This document shows, in pieces, positions 1 through 12,125 of a stretch of 64,000 nucleotides of DNA; the stretch's first letter is position 1, and every line of letters starts with the position of its first letter. The position numbers were made by a program, and so were the translations under genes. Where the stretch lies: assembly GCA_947650285.1 (NCBI GenBank), contig CANTFL010001025.1, positions 1-64,000 on the forward strand, read 5' to 3'. Under the pieces are notes generated by a model. The model saw only the letters and a program-made list of their open reading frames with translations. It was not told the DNA's origin and did not search any database. Source of the stretch: Hyaloperonospora brassicae (Eukaryota; Oomycota; Peronosporomycetes; Peronosporales; Peronosporaceae).

Positions 1-418
1 ACAGTAACGATCATTTCTCGCATATTCTATATTGCATGATCACCGCTACCAACCTTATCCATATAATTGGTTGACAAAGAAAGAACATCATTGAATGTTG
101 TCAGCAGAACAGCACACTTACTGCTACCACATGATTCTAATGGACTCAATTTCAATCAACTGGAAGCTTTAGATATTCAGATGAGGCAGTCACATCGACC
201 TATACAGTTCATATCGCATATCGCAAACTTGCTGCATATTCTTATGGAAGCAGCTCCCATATTCTACACACGACCTGCAAGTTTCTATTCTTTCATGTGA
301 ATCAACCAAAAAATGTAAATTATCGACACCATTCTTACTTCTTTCATTTTACCTAGTCAAGCACAAATCATAGCGTTCACACTACAAGCTACGGACTTTT
401 CTCTTCAAATGTCACTCC
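1..418. other. left-edge sequence without a recognised gene
   Basis: AT-rich sequence upstream of the retrotransposon. One open frame at 67-300 shows no recognisable motif. I see no gene, tRNA or repeat here. Confidence 0.5.
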
Positions 419-845
419 TGTAACGGGGTGAGCCCGTTACATAAAAATTGATATCCGTGTATCAATTTTTGAACATTATCTATTTAGATAATGTTCAGCT
501 GATATTACTCGTAAGGAGTAAGGTTGAAGGAATATTACCCCCGAGGGTAATATTTTTTTGATGGGTTGCTCCACCTGATGGTTGATATTCACGGAACATC
601 AACCAGATTAACCACCAATCGCTGCTAGATGCGCGCAATGGGTGGTGATTGTCGTTTAACATAGTCTGCTTAATACAGAAGATAATTCATTAATGAAACA
701 TAACTATATTAAATACAGTTCTACTTTTCCCTTGGGCAAAACTTTCGAGATCTGACTACTTCTCTGTGCCTCCTCACGCCACGTGTACGTGACGTCGGTT
801 GCACACAACCTTGTGTTCAGACAACACAAGGCGTGCCCCATTACA
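419..845 (+). repeat. 5' LTR of the gypsy element
   Basis: Starts TGTAACGGGG and ends CCCCATTACA, an almost perfect terminal inverted repeat of the TG..CA type. It shares with the 3' LTR the blocks around CCCGTTACATA, TATCAATTTTTGAA, ATCGCTGCTAGA, GCGCGCAATGGGTGGTG, TTCTACTTTTCCC and CACGCCACGTGTACGTGACG. Confidence 0.95.
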
Positions 846-895
846 CCTGGTAGCACTTTGTAGTCCGCCCAGCGACCATAATTACCTCATCCGAC

Positions 896-1880
896 ATGAA
901 CATGTTGGATGAGGAGGAGAACTTTCACGCCACTCGTGAAGGCTTTAACCATTTGAGTGATCTCGAATGGGCCGCGGTAGGACATATGAGTTCTACCGTG
1001 GACGACATTGGCGCTACCGCTATGTTGGAGTCTCTTGACAGAGACCAACAACGTGCCGCTATTGCCAGGTTCATTCAGAATGAACTTGTCGCTGAACGAG
1101 AGAACGTAGCCTTGCTTCACCAGCACGGCTCTCAACAGGCCGAGCAGTTGAGAGAACTCGGTGCTCAACAGACAGAGCCGTTGAGACAGCATCGATTCAA
1201 TGCTGCTGTGGGCGGGACGACACGCACGCTTCGTCCCAAAATATTGAAGGTTGATGTCTCCAAGTACAGAGGAGCCGAGGAAGACTCCCTATTGTTGTGG
1301 TTTGTCGATCTCGACAGAGCCATAAGGGCACGTCGTATCGACGATGAGCAAATGAAACAATTTCTCAAACCACTTGGCAGGACGTGTTCAGACTTGGGAC
1401 TTAGAGCTCGAGATGAGCGACCCATACGCTTTTAAGTCGCTCGAATCCTCCAAAGCCTGGCTCAAACAGACGTTTGAACCACCACGGGCTGAGCTCAAAG
1501 CTCGATCAGAGCTCCTGAAACTCAAACAAGGTAAGCGTGATGTGCACGCTTACGCTTTGCATATACGACTCCTTGCGAGTAGTATAACTGCAAACCCGGT
1601 AAATGATGATCACACATTAATTACTGTGATCATACAAAGGCTCGCAGACAGCCCCGTCAGCAATCAACTGATCCGCCTAGTGCTGAATACTTTCGAAGAT
1701 GCTATTGCAGCAGCGGAAAAGGAAGACCTTAGCATGAGACAGGCTCATGCTAGCTCAAACTCTTATCGTCCTCCTGGACGACAAGAGAATAAAGGCCCAG
1801 AACCAGTGGAACTCTGTTACGTTGAAAGCGAGAGACTTTGCTTTTCAAACAACAAGCGATTGCAGAAGTGCAAACGCTGA
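896..1880 (+). pseudogene. gag remnant (frameshifted)
   Basis: Two overlapping frames, 896-1435 and 1374-1880, together cover a capsid-like polyprotein. The first has a Gln/Glu-rich helical stretch and a motif resembling the start of oomycete gypsy capsids (KILKVDVSKYRG). The second continues with a helical capsid segment containing FKSLESSKAWLKQTFEPP. A frameshift near 1375-1430 separates them. No intact CCHC zinc knuckle is visible; the expected place (about 1830-2040) contains stops. Identified by position and character, not by a strong diagnostic motif. Confidence 0.75.
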
Positions 1881-2096
1881 TGGAAGTTAAGGCACTACGC
1901 TTACGAGTGTAGAGCCCCTCGCTCAGTATTTAGCAGTACTAAGCGAAATGATCGTCCATTTGCCAAAAGGGGCAATGGGCGTGGGTTCAGCGCTGCTGCA
2001 AAACCGCAACAGCTAAGCGGACCATCAAAAAATGGCCGGGGTCAGTAGAGGCGGAGCGCCCTTCTGATCCAGCAACCTCAAGAGAATTTTCAAATC

Positions 2097-2477
2097 TTGA
2101 TGATGGTTGCTCCAGATACGCAATCACCGTGTGTCTCTGCACATGGTGATGAGGTATCACTCATCACCTTGAAGTTGGAAGTGTCAAAAGATATGTCACT
2201 TCGTCCTCTAGTTGACTGTGGGGCTTTGAACAACGTTGTTCGCCGCCAGTCATTTGAGGGTCGCAGGCTCAAGTTTGTTGAGCGCGACACTTCCCAAACG
2301 AGAATGACGGTGCGCCTTGCTACAGGCGCATCGATAACCGTTGAGAAACGTGTGGTAGAAGTCCACTACACGTTAGAGGACGAACAGTACGATGATGACT
2401 TCATCGTACTGGATCTGGATGAAATTTTTGATGTCATCCTAGGATTACCTTGGCTCGAAGGTACGAGCCAAGGGTAA
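2097..2477 (+). pseudogene. retroviral-type aspartic protease domain
   Basis: An open stretch of 126 residues with the protease signature: a hydrophobic strand, then LVDCGALNN at the active-site position (families usually have D-S/T-G-A, here D-C-G-A), and the closing VILGLPWL motif typical of gypsy proteases. It would cleave the Gag-Pol polyprotein. It is separated from gag and from reverse transcriptase by stops, so it is a remnant of the polyprotein. Confidence 0.85.
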
Positions 2478-3299
2478 GCTGGCAGCATTGATTTGTAAAG
2501 ATTCTTGTTGCTTGTTCATCAGATGGTCATCTGATGAACATCTTGGAGCGTCCACGAGCGTGTGGATGTACTGCGAGTGAGTGCGATGGCCTCACTTGCG
2601 GTACGGTCGTTAGCCCTACTGCACAAGAACTCAGTGTAGCGGATTACTACACTGTCGAGCAAGTTCCCGGCGGCTGTACAGAAGCACAGATAGCGCCAAA
2701 GGTCAACCACTCGAATAAGTCGAGTGGATAGAGACATGAATGCATGCCTAGCGGGCAACATTTTAGGAAGATGAAACCTGTTGCCACCAGAGGGCAACAC
2801 GGTCTACCTAGGTCGATTGAAGAGTCTACCGCAGAGGATCGGTGCCTGACTGTAATTGCGCATCCACATTCAGAAGAAGTCGAGGGAACAAATCCCTACG
2901 TACCTGAGGAAGAAATTCCTCAAGATTCACCTTCTGAGTAATTAGGCCCTCAGCAACCTGTGGAAACAAGCTCCCCGGAAGAAATCGAGACGTTGAACGT
3001 CTTGATCAATGCCGGATCAAGTGTAGGCGCTTATACGATTGATTGATCTGATTGTGCCTCCGAATTTGACTTCGGAGATAAATCAATTTCCAGCGCTAGA
3101 ACCGAAACGGTTCTTGCGTGATCTGCGAAGTGGCAAGGTCAAGCAGATCTGCATACTAGTCACAGAGGATAAGTATGTGACCGACATTTGGTCGGCAACA
3201 GTATTTGCCGAGAACGAACGGGTTCTCAGCAGTTTATCGACGGACGAAGTTGTCCTCGATGAGAAGAATATGATTGAAAGGTACACGTCTTAAATAAGG

Positions 3300-4123
3300 G
3301 AGTCACTTCAGGCATCCTTTGTATAAGGATTTGATCGAAGACAAACGTGTGTTCCCTGAATCCGCACCATGCGAGTCGCCTAAGGATAAACGCACTCGAC
3401 ACGAGATCAAGCTCAAACCGGGCTCGAAGTACTGTGTCATGAAGCAGTGACCACTGCCTCGTGAACAAGTACTAGCGATCGACAAGTTCTTTGCCGATCG
3501 CGTTGCAGCGGACCATGAGAGGGAATCATCTTATACTCAAAGCTATCCGACCTTCTGTGTGCGAAAGGCCACAGGAGGATGGCGGATAGTGCACGCGTTC
3601 AACAAGTTGAAAGCTGCAACGGTACCGGCTCAGACGCCGATACCGAGAAAGGACGTCATCATAGATCGAATGTCAAAGAGTACCATCTTTTCTTCCATGG
3701 ATCTGATGGATGGGTTCTATCAGATCCTCATGCGTGAACGGGACATCCCGTACACAGCAGTGAGCACATCCAGCGGTATGTTGTTGGAGTGGCTAGTGAT
3801 GCCACAGGGGATGAGCAATGCCCCTGCTACTTTCAACAGATGTGTAACAAATCTGTTGATACCGGTGCGGGATTTCGCACCGAGTTATTTCGATAATTTG
3901 TTCGTCCATAGCCGGGCTATGGATGAAAGGACGGACGTTGAAGTCCACAGAACTCACGTTCGTCAAGTCCTTCAACTTATGCGCAAGCATAAGTTGTATG
4001 CCAATCTCAAGAAGTGATATTATCGCGTCAAGCGAAATGCCACTTCTTGGGTGCATCGTGGGTAAAATCGGCGTACGCCCTGATCCCGAAAAGATCAAGT
4101 CGATCTACGACTGGCCAATGTAA
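3300..4123 (+). pseudogene. reverse transcriptase domain, catalytic motif damaged
   Basis: The core lies at 3559-4017 (GGWRIVHAFNKLKAATVP, FSSMDLMDGFYQILM, MPQGMSNAPATFNR) and continues in another frame at 3923-4123 (LGCIVG..GVRPDPEKIKSIYDWP). The N-terminal fingers (3300-3558) are present but interrupted by in-frame stops. The active-site box, normally Y/F-x-D-D, reads S-Y-F-D-N, so the second metal-binding aspartate is lost. With the frameshifts this makes the domain non-functional. Confidence 0.9.
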
Positions 4124-4168
4124 GTCGATGTCAAGGGACTAAGGAAGTTCCTTGGACTAACGGCGTAC

Positions 4169-4885
4169 TTGCACAAGTACTCGCGCAACTACGCCGAAAT
4201 GACGGTACATCTTTCTTGGTTACTCAAGAAAAATGTCAAGTGGTCATGGAACGCTGAGTGCCAGCGTTCCCTTGAAGGTATCAAGCGGAGCTCGATGCAG
4301 TCGCCGATCTTGGCGATTGCAGATCAGGACAGACCTTTTCATGTGGTCTGTGACGCTAGCGATTTTGCAATCACCTGTGCGTTAGTTCATTTCGATACAG
4401 ATGGCACAGAGCGCGTCGTCTGCAATCAATTGCGTCAGCTGCAACCAGATGAGCGCAATTACCCAGTGCATGACAAGGAACTCCTTGCCATGAAGTACGC
4501 ACTGGCTAAGTTTCGCGTATTTCTCCTCGGAGATAGACCGTTTGTTGTCTATACAGATCATGCGTCACTACGCACGGCCGTAAACAGCCCACACCTCTCG
4601 CAAAGGATGGCGAGGTGGCTATCTTTCTTCGCGGAGTACAACTTCTCTGTGGAGTATAAACCAGGACGACTGAACGTCGTCGCTGATTCGCTCTCGCGCC
4701 GGCCCGATTTCGAGCTGGGCGCGCAACCCAACAGTGCGGAAATGCCCACTTTTGCGAAACTTACAGTCAGTATCCCGTCGGAAAGGATAATTGACGACGT
4801 AAGAAAGGCATACGCAGAAGATAATGATTTTCTGAGCTTGATGAATCATCTGGTGAATCCACCTCGTAAATCGTTGAAAGATTGA
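4169..4885 (+). pseudogene. RNase H domain of gypsy pol
   Basis: 238 open residues with the RNase H core of Ty3/gypsy elements: VVCDASDFAI (first Asp), HDKELLAMKYAL (Glu), VVYTDHASL (second Asp) and VADSLSRRP at the end. This domain degrades RNA in the RNA-DNA hybrid during reverse transcription. The catalytic residues are intact, but the frame is cut off from reverse transcriptase on one side and integrase on the other. Confidence 0.92.
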
Positions 4886-4959
4886 TCGGCTTTGTAATGT
4901 GCCTCATAGGATCGACACACAACACGCAACGGGTTGCAAACCATACAAACGTTGCCGGC

Positions 4960-5837
4960 GACACGCCTCTTGTCGTCTTCCCCGCACATAATGATTTGTG
5001 ATTGCGTATTTTGTATGAGTATCACGATGCCCCAACAGGTGGTCATCGTGGAAGAGAAAATACTTACCTTACGGTAAGTCGTGACTTTTACTGGCTCCAC
5101 CAGTATCAGTTTGTGCGCAAGTACAATTTCTTTGCGAGATTTGTCAGCGGGTGAAGCCTAGTTCTTCATCCCGTGCACCCTTACAGCCTATACCTGTTCT
5201 GGAAGAGTGCTGGCAGTCCGTTTCCATGGACTTCGTCTTCGGTCTTCCCGAAGACGACCACAAGAATAATATTATTCTTGGATTCGTTGACCGGTTCAGC
5301 AAGATGGTACATCTTGCTAAAGTACCCAAGTCGATCACGGCACAGGGCTGTGCTTGTGTCTTTCTCAACACAATATTTCGACTCCACGGGTTACCCCATG
5401 AACTCTTATCCGACCGTGATCCTCGTTTTACGGTGGAATTCTGGCAATCCGTGTTCCGATCTCTCGGAACGCCGTTAAAAATGTCAACATTTGACCATCC
5501 CGAAACAGATGGTCAGACGGAACGTGCCAATCGTGGGCTCGACGAGATCCTTTACATATTCATTCACTCGTTCTTTAGTTGGAGCGAATTCCTACCCATC
5601 GTGAAATTCTCCATCAATAGTTCGGTACATGCTTTAACACAGCACACACCGTTCTTCGTGAATGGCTTGCGCCATCCACGTGTGCCCACCCTTTTAGAGT
5701 GTAACTCTTGGATAAGGGGGGAGACTCGCTCGAGCAAAAAACGTTCTATCTCTTGCTCATTATGTGTCGACGCAAAGCCGTCACGTATGATGCCGATGTC
5801 GATCAGGTCGACTCGAAGGAGAAGACAATCTCAATGA
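4960..5837 (+). pseudogene. integrase core of gypsy pol
   Basis: The DDE core is open at 5151-5700: SMDFVFGLPEDD (first Asp), LLSDRDPRFT (second Asp) and HPETDGQTERANR (Glu). The zinc-binding N-terminal region (about 4960-5150) is present but interrupted by stops. After 5700 the frame breaks again. Integrase would insert the cDNA; this copy cannot produce it intact. Confidence 0.92.
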
Positions 5838-6188
5838 TAGCGATGGTGCTATTATTGAGTCAGATGATGATGACGTTGCTGGTATTTTCAGCATCGCCAA
5901 CGACTATTCCAGCGAGGATGATGACACCCTCGCTGATGAACAGGAAGAGATAAGGACTCTTTGTGCAATTCACACAAGTCGTACCGATCGAACTAACATC
6001 GAGTCAGCAGAACGATTTCTGCTGGCTTGTGAAGCAGTGGTCCGTTTCGTGCAGGATTCCATCGCTCACGCGATGGACCGGCAGAAAAAAACGCTGAAAA
6101 GAATAGAAGAGCAAACTTTCTTTTATTTATTGAAGGCGACATATTCTTTTAATCTACGGTAAATCTACCGATACACGTAGTAACTAAA

Positions 6189-7011
6189 GTGGGCAGCAGT
6201 AAACTACTGACCAATTACATCAGCTCCTTTTGTGTGCTGCGCCGACAAGGCAACGCATATACGATCGATCTGATACATAGGATGCGCACGCATCCTATGT
6301 TTTACGTGGAGCGTCTCCGCACGTACTGTCATTACGAGTCTTCTTTGGACGATGAAGATATCTTCCACGTTCAAGAGCCGCCATCAGGTTCTAGCGTTCG
6401 AGCTCTAAACAATCATTACGAACGCGTAATGAATAAATCTCTCCGTTCAAGCGAGAGGTATTATTGCAAGATGTCGCCATCATGTCAATGAGGAAGCGGA
6501 CATGGCTCTCGACCTGCAGTTGCGCGACCGCGTACTCAGCACGTTTCCTTGCACGTTCAGTCTCGAGATCCGTGCGGTGCTGCCGCAAAGTGTCGGTCAT
6601 AGCGTAAAGCCTGTCCCTCTCGTGCTCAAAACCCTCGCGCAACTCAACAATTCCGCGATCCATCTCGTGCGGGTAGAGGCGGTGAGCCGAACGACTTTCG
6701 GGAGTTTTTCCTCCTCCTCCACATCGTTTGGTGGATTTACACGGTGGTCAACGCTTCATTAGGAGCAAACCTTGAGCCACCGTGACAATATAGGATCAAG
6801 GACGAGTTCCCTCGTCCAGTGGCGAGGGTATTTACCCTCGTGGAATATCTGGGAGTCCCGCTCCCAGCTGATGATGGATGTGCCTGGTCTCGTCGAGCAG
6901 TACGACGAGACACACCCTTTCATGATTCAGGGCTATCATCGTACGAACGTTCGCCGCGTTCGTAAAGGGATTGTAAGTTTTCAATCCCTTCATGCATCTC
7001 GTACGAGATGA
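6189..7011 (+). pseudogene. post-integrase region and chromodomain-like tail
   Basis: 6189-6400 encodes a module with GNAYTIDLIHRMRTHPMFYVERL, which follows integrase in gypsy elements and is usually part of its C-terminal domain. A second block at 6772-7011 has LVQWRGYLPSWNIWESRSQL and VPGLVEQYDETHP, a partial chromodomain (W-x-G-Y...W-E-x-R) of the kind that guides chromoviruses to chromatin. The intervening linker carries stops. The first half of the chromodomain is poorly preserved. Confidence 0.8.
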
Positions 7012-7238
7012 GCGCCATCCAGTAGGGTTAACTAGGGGAGGTACGCCTCCCTATGAGCGCGAACTGAGGTGTCAACACATCTCAGACACCTCTCTTCCCT
7101 CGAGAGACAAGGTAGACCTGTCTCTCGAGACAATCGGTGGAATTTGTACCGAGCACCGGTATGCGACTTCTGTTCATACCTGTTGCGAGCAACATCAAGT
7201 TTAATCATCCAAGTGCCACGGCAAACATTTTGATGTTC

Positions 7239-8182
7239 TCAATGAATGAGTTCTACGCCTGCACTAAAGAGAGCTCGTTTCTCTTGTGGTTGCCGTGGTA
7301 CCATCGGTGTCTCAATTACATCGATGTAAAATTCATGCTCAGTGCGAAATCTCTTCGCACTGGGATCAAGAACATGGATCCTTGACGATTCAAAGAGTAA
7401 GATTCGACAACTCCCAGTGATATACTTATACCACTCTCTCAGCTCGCTCACAGAAGGCACCCTTGGATTGTTTATAGGAGCATATCGCAACGCGTTACAA
7501 TCCTGCTCCTCTTGCGTGGTGTCAACATGAGAGATAGCACCACGATCGCCGCAGTAACTAGTGTTGCTGCGGCTATGGATACGATGACTCCACTAAGAGT
7601 CATCGACATCGTCATGAGGACTCACGTACTCATGAACTGCACTCGCCTCGTATGAATACGAGCGCTATCAATTCAATCCCGGTCACGACTTCTTGGACTG
7701 ATTGGATGAGCCGAACATCTCATGCCGCAACTCCCTATCGATACTGCCGCGAGTTGCAGCAGCCTTCGGCTCCGCGACAGTACGGTCAAGCATTACGGAC
7801 GGCTTTGAGGCGGATGATGATTCGGAATCGCCCGAATATAGCACATCTATTTCGGGGCCATTATCAATGGGGCTACCACTCGCAGCCGAAGCTGCGGGTG
7901 AAGAAGCTGCACGTGGATGAGCACGTGCACCTGCAACTATGGGTGTTGCAGGCTTCTCTTAGCAGCAGCAGGCGCATTATCGCCGGTTGCTGAGTATTGG
8001 TCAACTTGTTCTCCGGCTGAACGCATTCTTGCAACCGCTCCGGACGCGGCCTTATTCGCGCAGCGCCTAGACGGACTCTCCATGCGCTGATGATTTGAAA
8101 TGAGAAGGAAAAGACTGACGATTGCTCCCAGTCCCCGGAGCGACAGGACGATGGTCACTCTGCCACCAATCAATGTCGTCAC
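7239..8182 (-). pseudogene. antisense coding-like region with a membrane segment inside the gypsy element
   Basis: Between the chromodomain and the 3' LTR the minus strand has successive open stretches in shifting frames: 8182-7937 (one hydrophobic patch near its start, then basic and Ala-rich), about 7946-7683 (Ala/Ser/Asp-rich), 7615-7472 (47 residues from an ATG, with a strongly hydrophobic segment of about 21 residues followed by PRKRSR, like a membrane helix with a basic stop), and 7490-7239 (RYAPINNPR, then a mixed helical/strand-like segment). The sense strand here has no matching protein-like frame. I infer a decayed antisense gene of the element; no family is recognised. The opposite strand could in principle simply be non-coding 3' sequence. 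Confidence 0.4.
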
Positions 8183-8197
8183 TCTCTAGAGTGACTG

Positions 8198-8216
8198 AAG
8201 GTTAAGGGGGAGGTGA
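8198..8216 (+). promoter_or_regulatory. polypurine tract
   Basis: A purine-rich run (GAAGGTTAAGGGGGAGGTGA, two T interruptions) immediately before the 3' LTR. This is the usual primer site for plus-strand DNA synthesis in LTR retrotransposons. Confidence 0.8.
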
Positions 8217-8660
8217 TGTAACGGGGTAGCCCGTTACATAACATTGATATAAAGGTATCAATTTTTGAATATTATATATTTTTGATAATATTAAATTTGC
8301 ATCACTTAAGAAGAGTGATGTTGTCGAAATATTACCCCTATGGTTATATTCGTGGGTGCTTCACTTCTTGATTGATGTGCCGTGCACATCAATCAAGCTA
8401 AGCACCTATCGCTGCTAGAAGCGCGCAATGGGTGGTGGACAGAAGACTGACATAGGAGAAAGTAGTTTAATACTGTTAGATTATGACGAAAGATGAATTA
8501 GCAAGAAACCTAACTTAATTAAATAATTGTTCTACTTTTCCCTCAAGACAGAGCTTTTGGGTTCTCTTTTGTCTTTGTGACGCTTCTTCACGCCACGTGT
8601 ACGTGACGTCGGGCGCACGCTACCTTGTGTTGATCTGACACAAGGGCGTGCCCCGTTACA
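8217..8660 (+). repeat. 3' LTR of the gypsy element
   Basis: Starts TGTAACGGGG and ends CCCCGTTACA, a perfect 10 bp terminal inverted repeat. Related along its length to 419-845 but 17 bp longer and diverged by substitutions and small indels. Confidence 0.95.
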
Positions 8661-11600
8661 CTGCTGAGCTCGCAACAAATCCGAACATCCCATGGATGGT
8701 GAATTCGAATCGTCGTATAGAGCCGATGCAGCATTAGCTAGAGAATTCGCGTGTCGGCAGATACACACTATTTATTTTGCCACATAGCGTCCAAAATACC
8801 GCCAACCGCGACGCCAGACTTACTGCATCATCGTCGCCGTCATTTAACACTTTCCTTTGTAGTAGCAGAAGATTCAGATAACGTCGCAGTGTGTCACAGC
8901 GAGTTTGTTTTATAGGAACGACCAAGTCCACGGCTTTATCGAACAGGTCCAGCGCGCTTACCAGCCGCTGGTACATTCTCATCAATGGGTGATAGCAATA
9001 GTGGAAAACGCTGCTCTATCTTGTGGGTCAAGTGTCCATACGCTGCCGGAGACGCTAATCTTTCAGCCGCCCAGCAACGACATACTGTCGGTCCGCCAAG
9101 CAGCATTCTTTGCGCGAAAAATCTCTCGGTGGATGCCACTAGCACGAGATGTTTTTTTCGCACCATGACCACTCGAAATCAGTGACCAGTGTGAGTCAAT
9201 ATGGTCCATCGCCACGTTAGCACTAAGTCCCTTCTCCTCATTCTTCAGCACAAGAGCAGGATGAAACAGCACGTATTACACAAGCAAAGTGCACCCTTCA
9301 AACCAGTCTGCCAGAGCCAACTGCTGAGCGAACTCTCGTACGGCGAAGCTGCCGCTGTAGCGTAATGATATTACTGCATACAAAGCGCCGCGACCTTCTC
9401 CGTCGCTTCATCTGTAGCCTGATCATCAGCCGTCACTTCGTCTGTCGCACTCTATCCGCATTCCACCACAAAATGAAACTTTCCATCCACGTATCGATTC
9501 TTCTCGATAGCGGCAGTCTGAAATAAGTGCGTGTCTTCCATGAGTTTCACCGACACAAGCTGTCCTGCCTGAGGAGCTCGGAGCTCTCGGACAGCCAACA
9601 GCTGACGATGCATGTCCATGTCCATACCAATCTGTCGCCGTCGAATTCTTTCAGGCAGCTAATGCACACCGAGAGATACTCCGTAAAGATCGTCCAGTCC
9701 AAAGCTTTCTATATATGGGATAACACAGGGACGACATCATGTATTGAGAATCATCATCAGTAGCCACGAAGCAAATTCGCAAATTTAGTATCTGCGAACT
9801 AGTGCGCAGACGCATCATCTTGGCACAACAAAGGATGCTATCAAACCACACTCACTGCCGGCAGCAGCGACATGCACTCCACTGCTATACTCCTGAGGAG
9901 GAGGCACGGCGCAAAAATGCACCGGAATCCCATGCCGGGAATTATCCCGGATCTCTTAATATGTAAGCGGAGGAGGTAAAGATCCACCCATGCGCCCCGA
10001 AATCGATGAGGAAGGTATGGTACGGGTGTACGGCTCTTGTGCTTAATTTGGCAGCTGGAAAAAAATCATATGCGGCTGCGGTCAGCGGACTCGACTATAA
10101 CTTTGGATCCGACGATGGTATTCAATAAGAACTCATCGAATGTTGCCGTCCAAATTCGAAAAATTTCTCCGACCTAACGCTTATAAGTTGACCGGGCCGA
10201 GCGTTAACGAACGATAATCGCGCCAACGGTTCCGGCGACTTGAATAGCTACGGCCCGAATAAGTCCTCCCGCGTAGTTGACATATCAAGTCCGGGTGGTC
10301 GAGCCGGTCCATTCGACCAATTCGGCTACGGTGCACCGCATGACCGCAGGGTGTTACTATTTTCACAAGGCCACTAGGACGTGGGCGGGGAAGTCGGGAG
10401 ATGATCTGCATCCACCGATATTTCTAGAGGAGGAGTCTCTTGCGGCATGGATGATGGGACGCATCATACGATCGTTGACGCCTGAATTTCTGTTTTGAAC
10501 GCACTTCAAACTAAGGTTGATTATGCTTATTATTTAAAAGAACTTGAAAGGAAAGATGATTGCAATAGTACCTCCACACTTGCGCATTCCGTAGTACATC
10601 GCTGAGAAGACGTTGAAAGCCAGTGAGGTGGAAATTGAACTCGATGTCCTAAGGCGGGAACTGTTCAAGAATTGCACGAGGACCAATTACAACGCCACCA
10701 CATGACGGCTGACTTTCATCATGCTGGAATAATCGGCAGCTGCAAGCTGGCATGCATAGGCGATAATATTTCGAGAAAAGCATCTTTAGCTTTTGTGTCT
10801 TGCAACTATGGAGCGCGACGACATTACATCTTCTTCGATACCAGCTACGACAGCCGGTAGTCAGCTGTTGCACCATCAAGTGATATTTTAGTCAACGGAG
10901 TAGTAGCTAGATTAGTCAAAACCATTTTGTCGTCCATTGTGACCTTTGCGATGACATACGTGGCTCGTTAGTACTCCCACGGCTAGAAGGCTTATGATTC
11001 CAACTTTTCCGCGGAGAATTTCGACTCTGTGTCATGTCCCAGACAGATTAAGCTGATTACGCACATCACAACCTTCGACAAGGAGATATTTCTCCACTAT
11101 TTTCGGCACTTTTATCGCTCTCCATGTTTTATCTGCTACTCGAGTTATCAATCTAGTTCCAGGTGCGGTGGGCGTAAACACGTCTATTAGCTCAATCACC
11201 ACCGCGAATTATCCAGTATTCTAATGACGCCTCAGCACGCCATTGGGTGACCTTCGACCACTTGGATTTCGCAGGACACCTTATGCACGCTACAAGGTTG
11301 TCGGATACCCTGGCAAAGGCTGCGGCGCATTTATAGGCGAATGGAAACAGGGACCCCTTGTTGATGACTGTTTTGCAGCCAACTCTCCGAACAAGGCAAT
11401 GAATTATCGCACCGCCTCTACTCCTGCTGACGTAACTTCATACGTTGGTACTGCTTTTCATACCGCTGGTTCGACCACGATCGAGTATATTGACCTTAGC
11501 GCACACAAGAAAAAGAGGAATTCGCGTACCACGGTGGCCCAATATGTGCATTCGTCAGGATCTACTGTCACGTTGCTTCGACACCCGCATTCTACCACTG

Positions 11601-12125
11601 CTTCTTGGGCTGGTAAGTCGCATTAATCTCTTTCTTCGACAGCTGCAAGTACAACTCAACAATCAATACCTAATACAACAAGAAATCACCTCAACTGACT
11701 AACTCAACGGCTCATTCGATTGAAAAAATGGACGCAGTTCAATTCAATCCATAACCCTCCGTTTCTGCTCAGGCAAACGTTCAGCGCACGCGAGAAGTTT
11801 GTGAGCTAGTGAATTCGACGGGCGGTGGTCCCAGGGTCGCCGCGGCGGTTCCACAAACGGACAAGAATGCCGGAGTTTTAGGCCATCGAAGTCATCACAG
11901 TAGATCACGCTTGCGTTGACTCGGTCAGAAGTATCGTACGCCAATTGAAAGATCGAGGCACTCAAATCGGCAGCAGCGGAGACGAAGCGGGGTGCCTTAA
12001 TCAATCGTAAGTACTGAATGTAAGCTCATGTCCATCATCTCATAAGGCCTTTACCCATTCGACGATTGTGGCGAAGTCGATCTTACAAAATTACTTTAGT
12101 GAGTGTCGATCTTCCACTTGCCCAG
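8661..12125. other. gene-poor stretch, no recognised gene
   Basis: Only short open frames without known motifs. Two deserve mention. Minus-strand frames at 8734-9272 contain a helical-looking segment (LVSALDLFDKAVDLVV) that could be a gene fragment. A plus-strand frame at 11,243-11,626 (127 residues) has no signal peptide, no membrane segment and no motif I recognise. Neither can be supported as a gene. Confidence 0.4.

Larger units (their letters stand above)
419..8660 (+). mobile_element. decayed Ty3/gypsy LTR retrotransposon, chromovirus-like
   Basis: A full-length element bounded by two related LTRs (419-845 and 8217-8660). Inside, in sense order, are gag, aspartic protease, reverse transcriptase, RNase H, integrase and a chromodomain-like tail, the order expected for Ty3/gypsy (Metaviridae). 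A polypurine tract (about 8198-8216) lies directly before the 3' LTR. The coding region is broken by frameshifts and stops, and the two LTRs differ in length (427 and 444 bp) and at many positions, so the insertion is old and cannot move on its own. The 5 bp flanks (ACTCC and CTGCT) do not match, so no target duplication survives. The stretch between chromodomain and 3' LTR reads as coding on the opposite strand (see the antisense entry). Confidence 0.95.

Noticed and set aside
6391..6663. Minus-strand 90-residue frame with coiled-coil character between integrase and chromodomain
   Set aside because: It overlaps the sense linker region of pol, is isolated from the antisense stretches further right, and nothing supports it beyond composition.
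414..8665. Target-site duplication of the full-length gypsy element
   Set aside because: The flanks ACTCC and CTGCT do not match, so it is either lost or the ends have recombined.
11243..11626. 127-residue plus-strand frame as a possible secreted effector
   Set aside because: No signal peptide, no RXLR or LFLAK-type motif and no family recognised.
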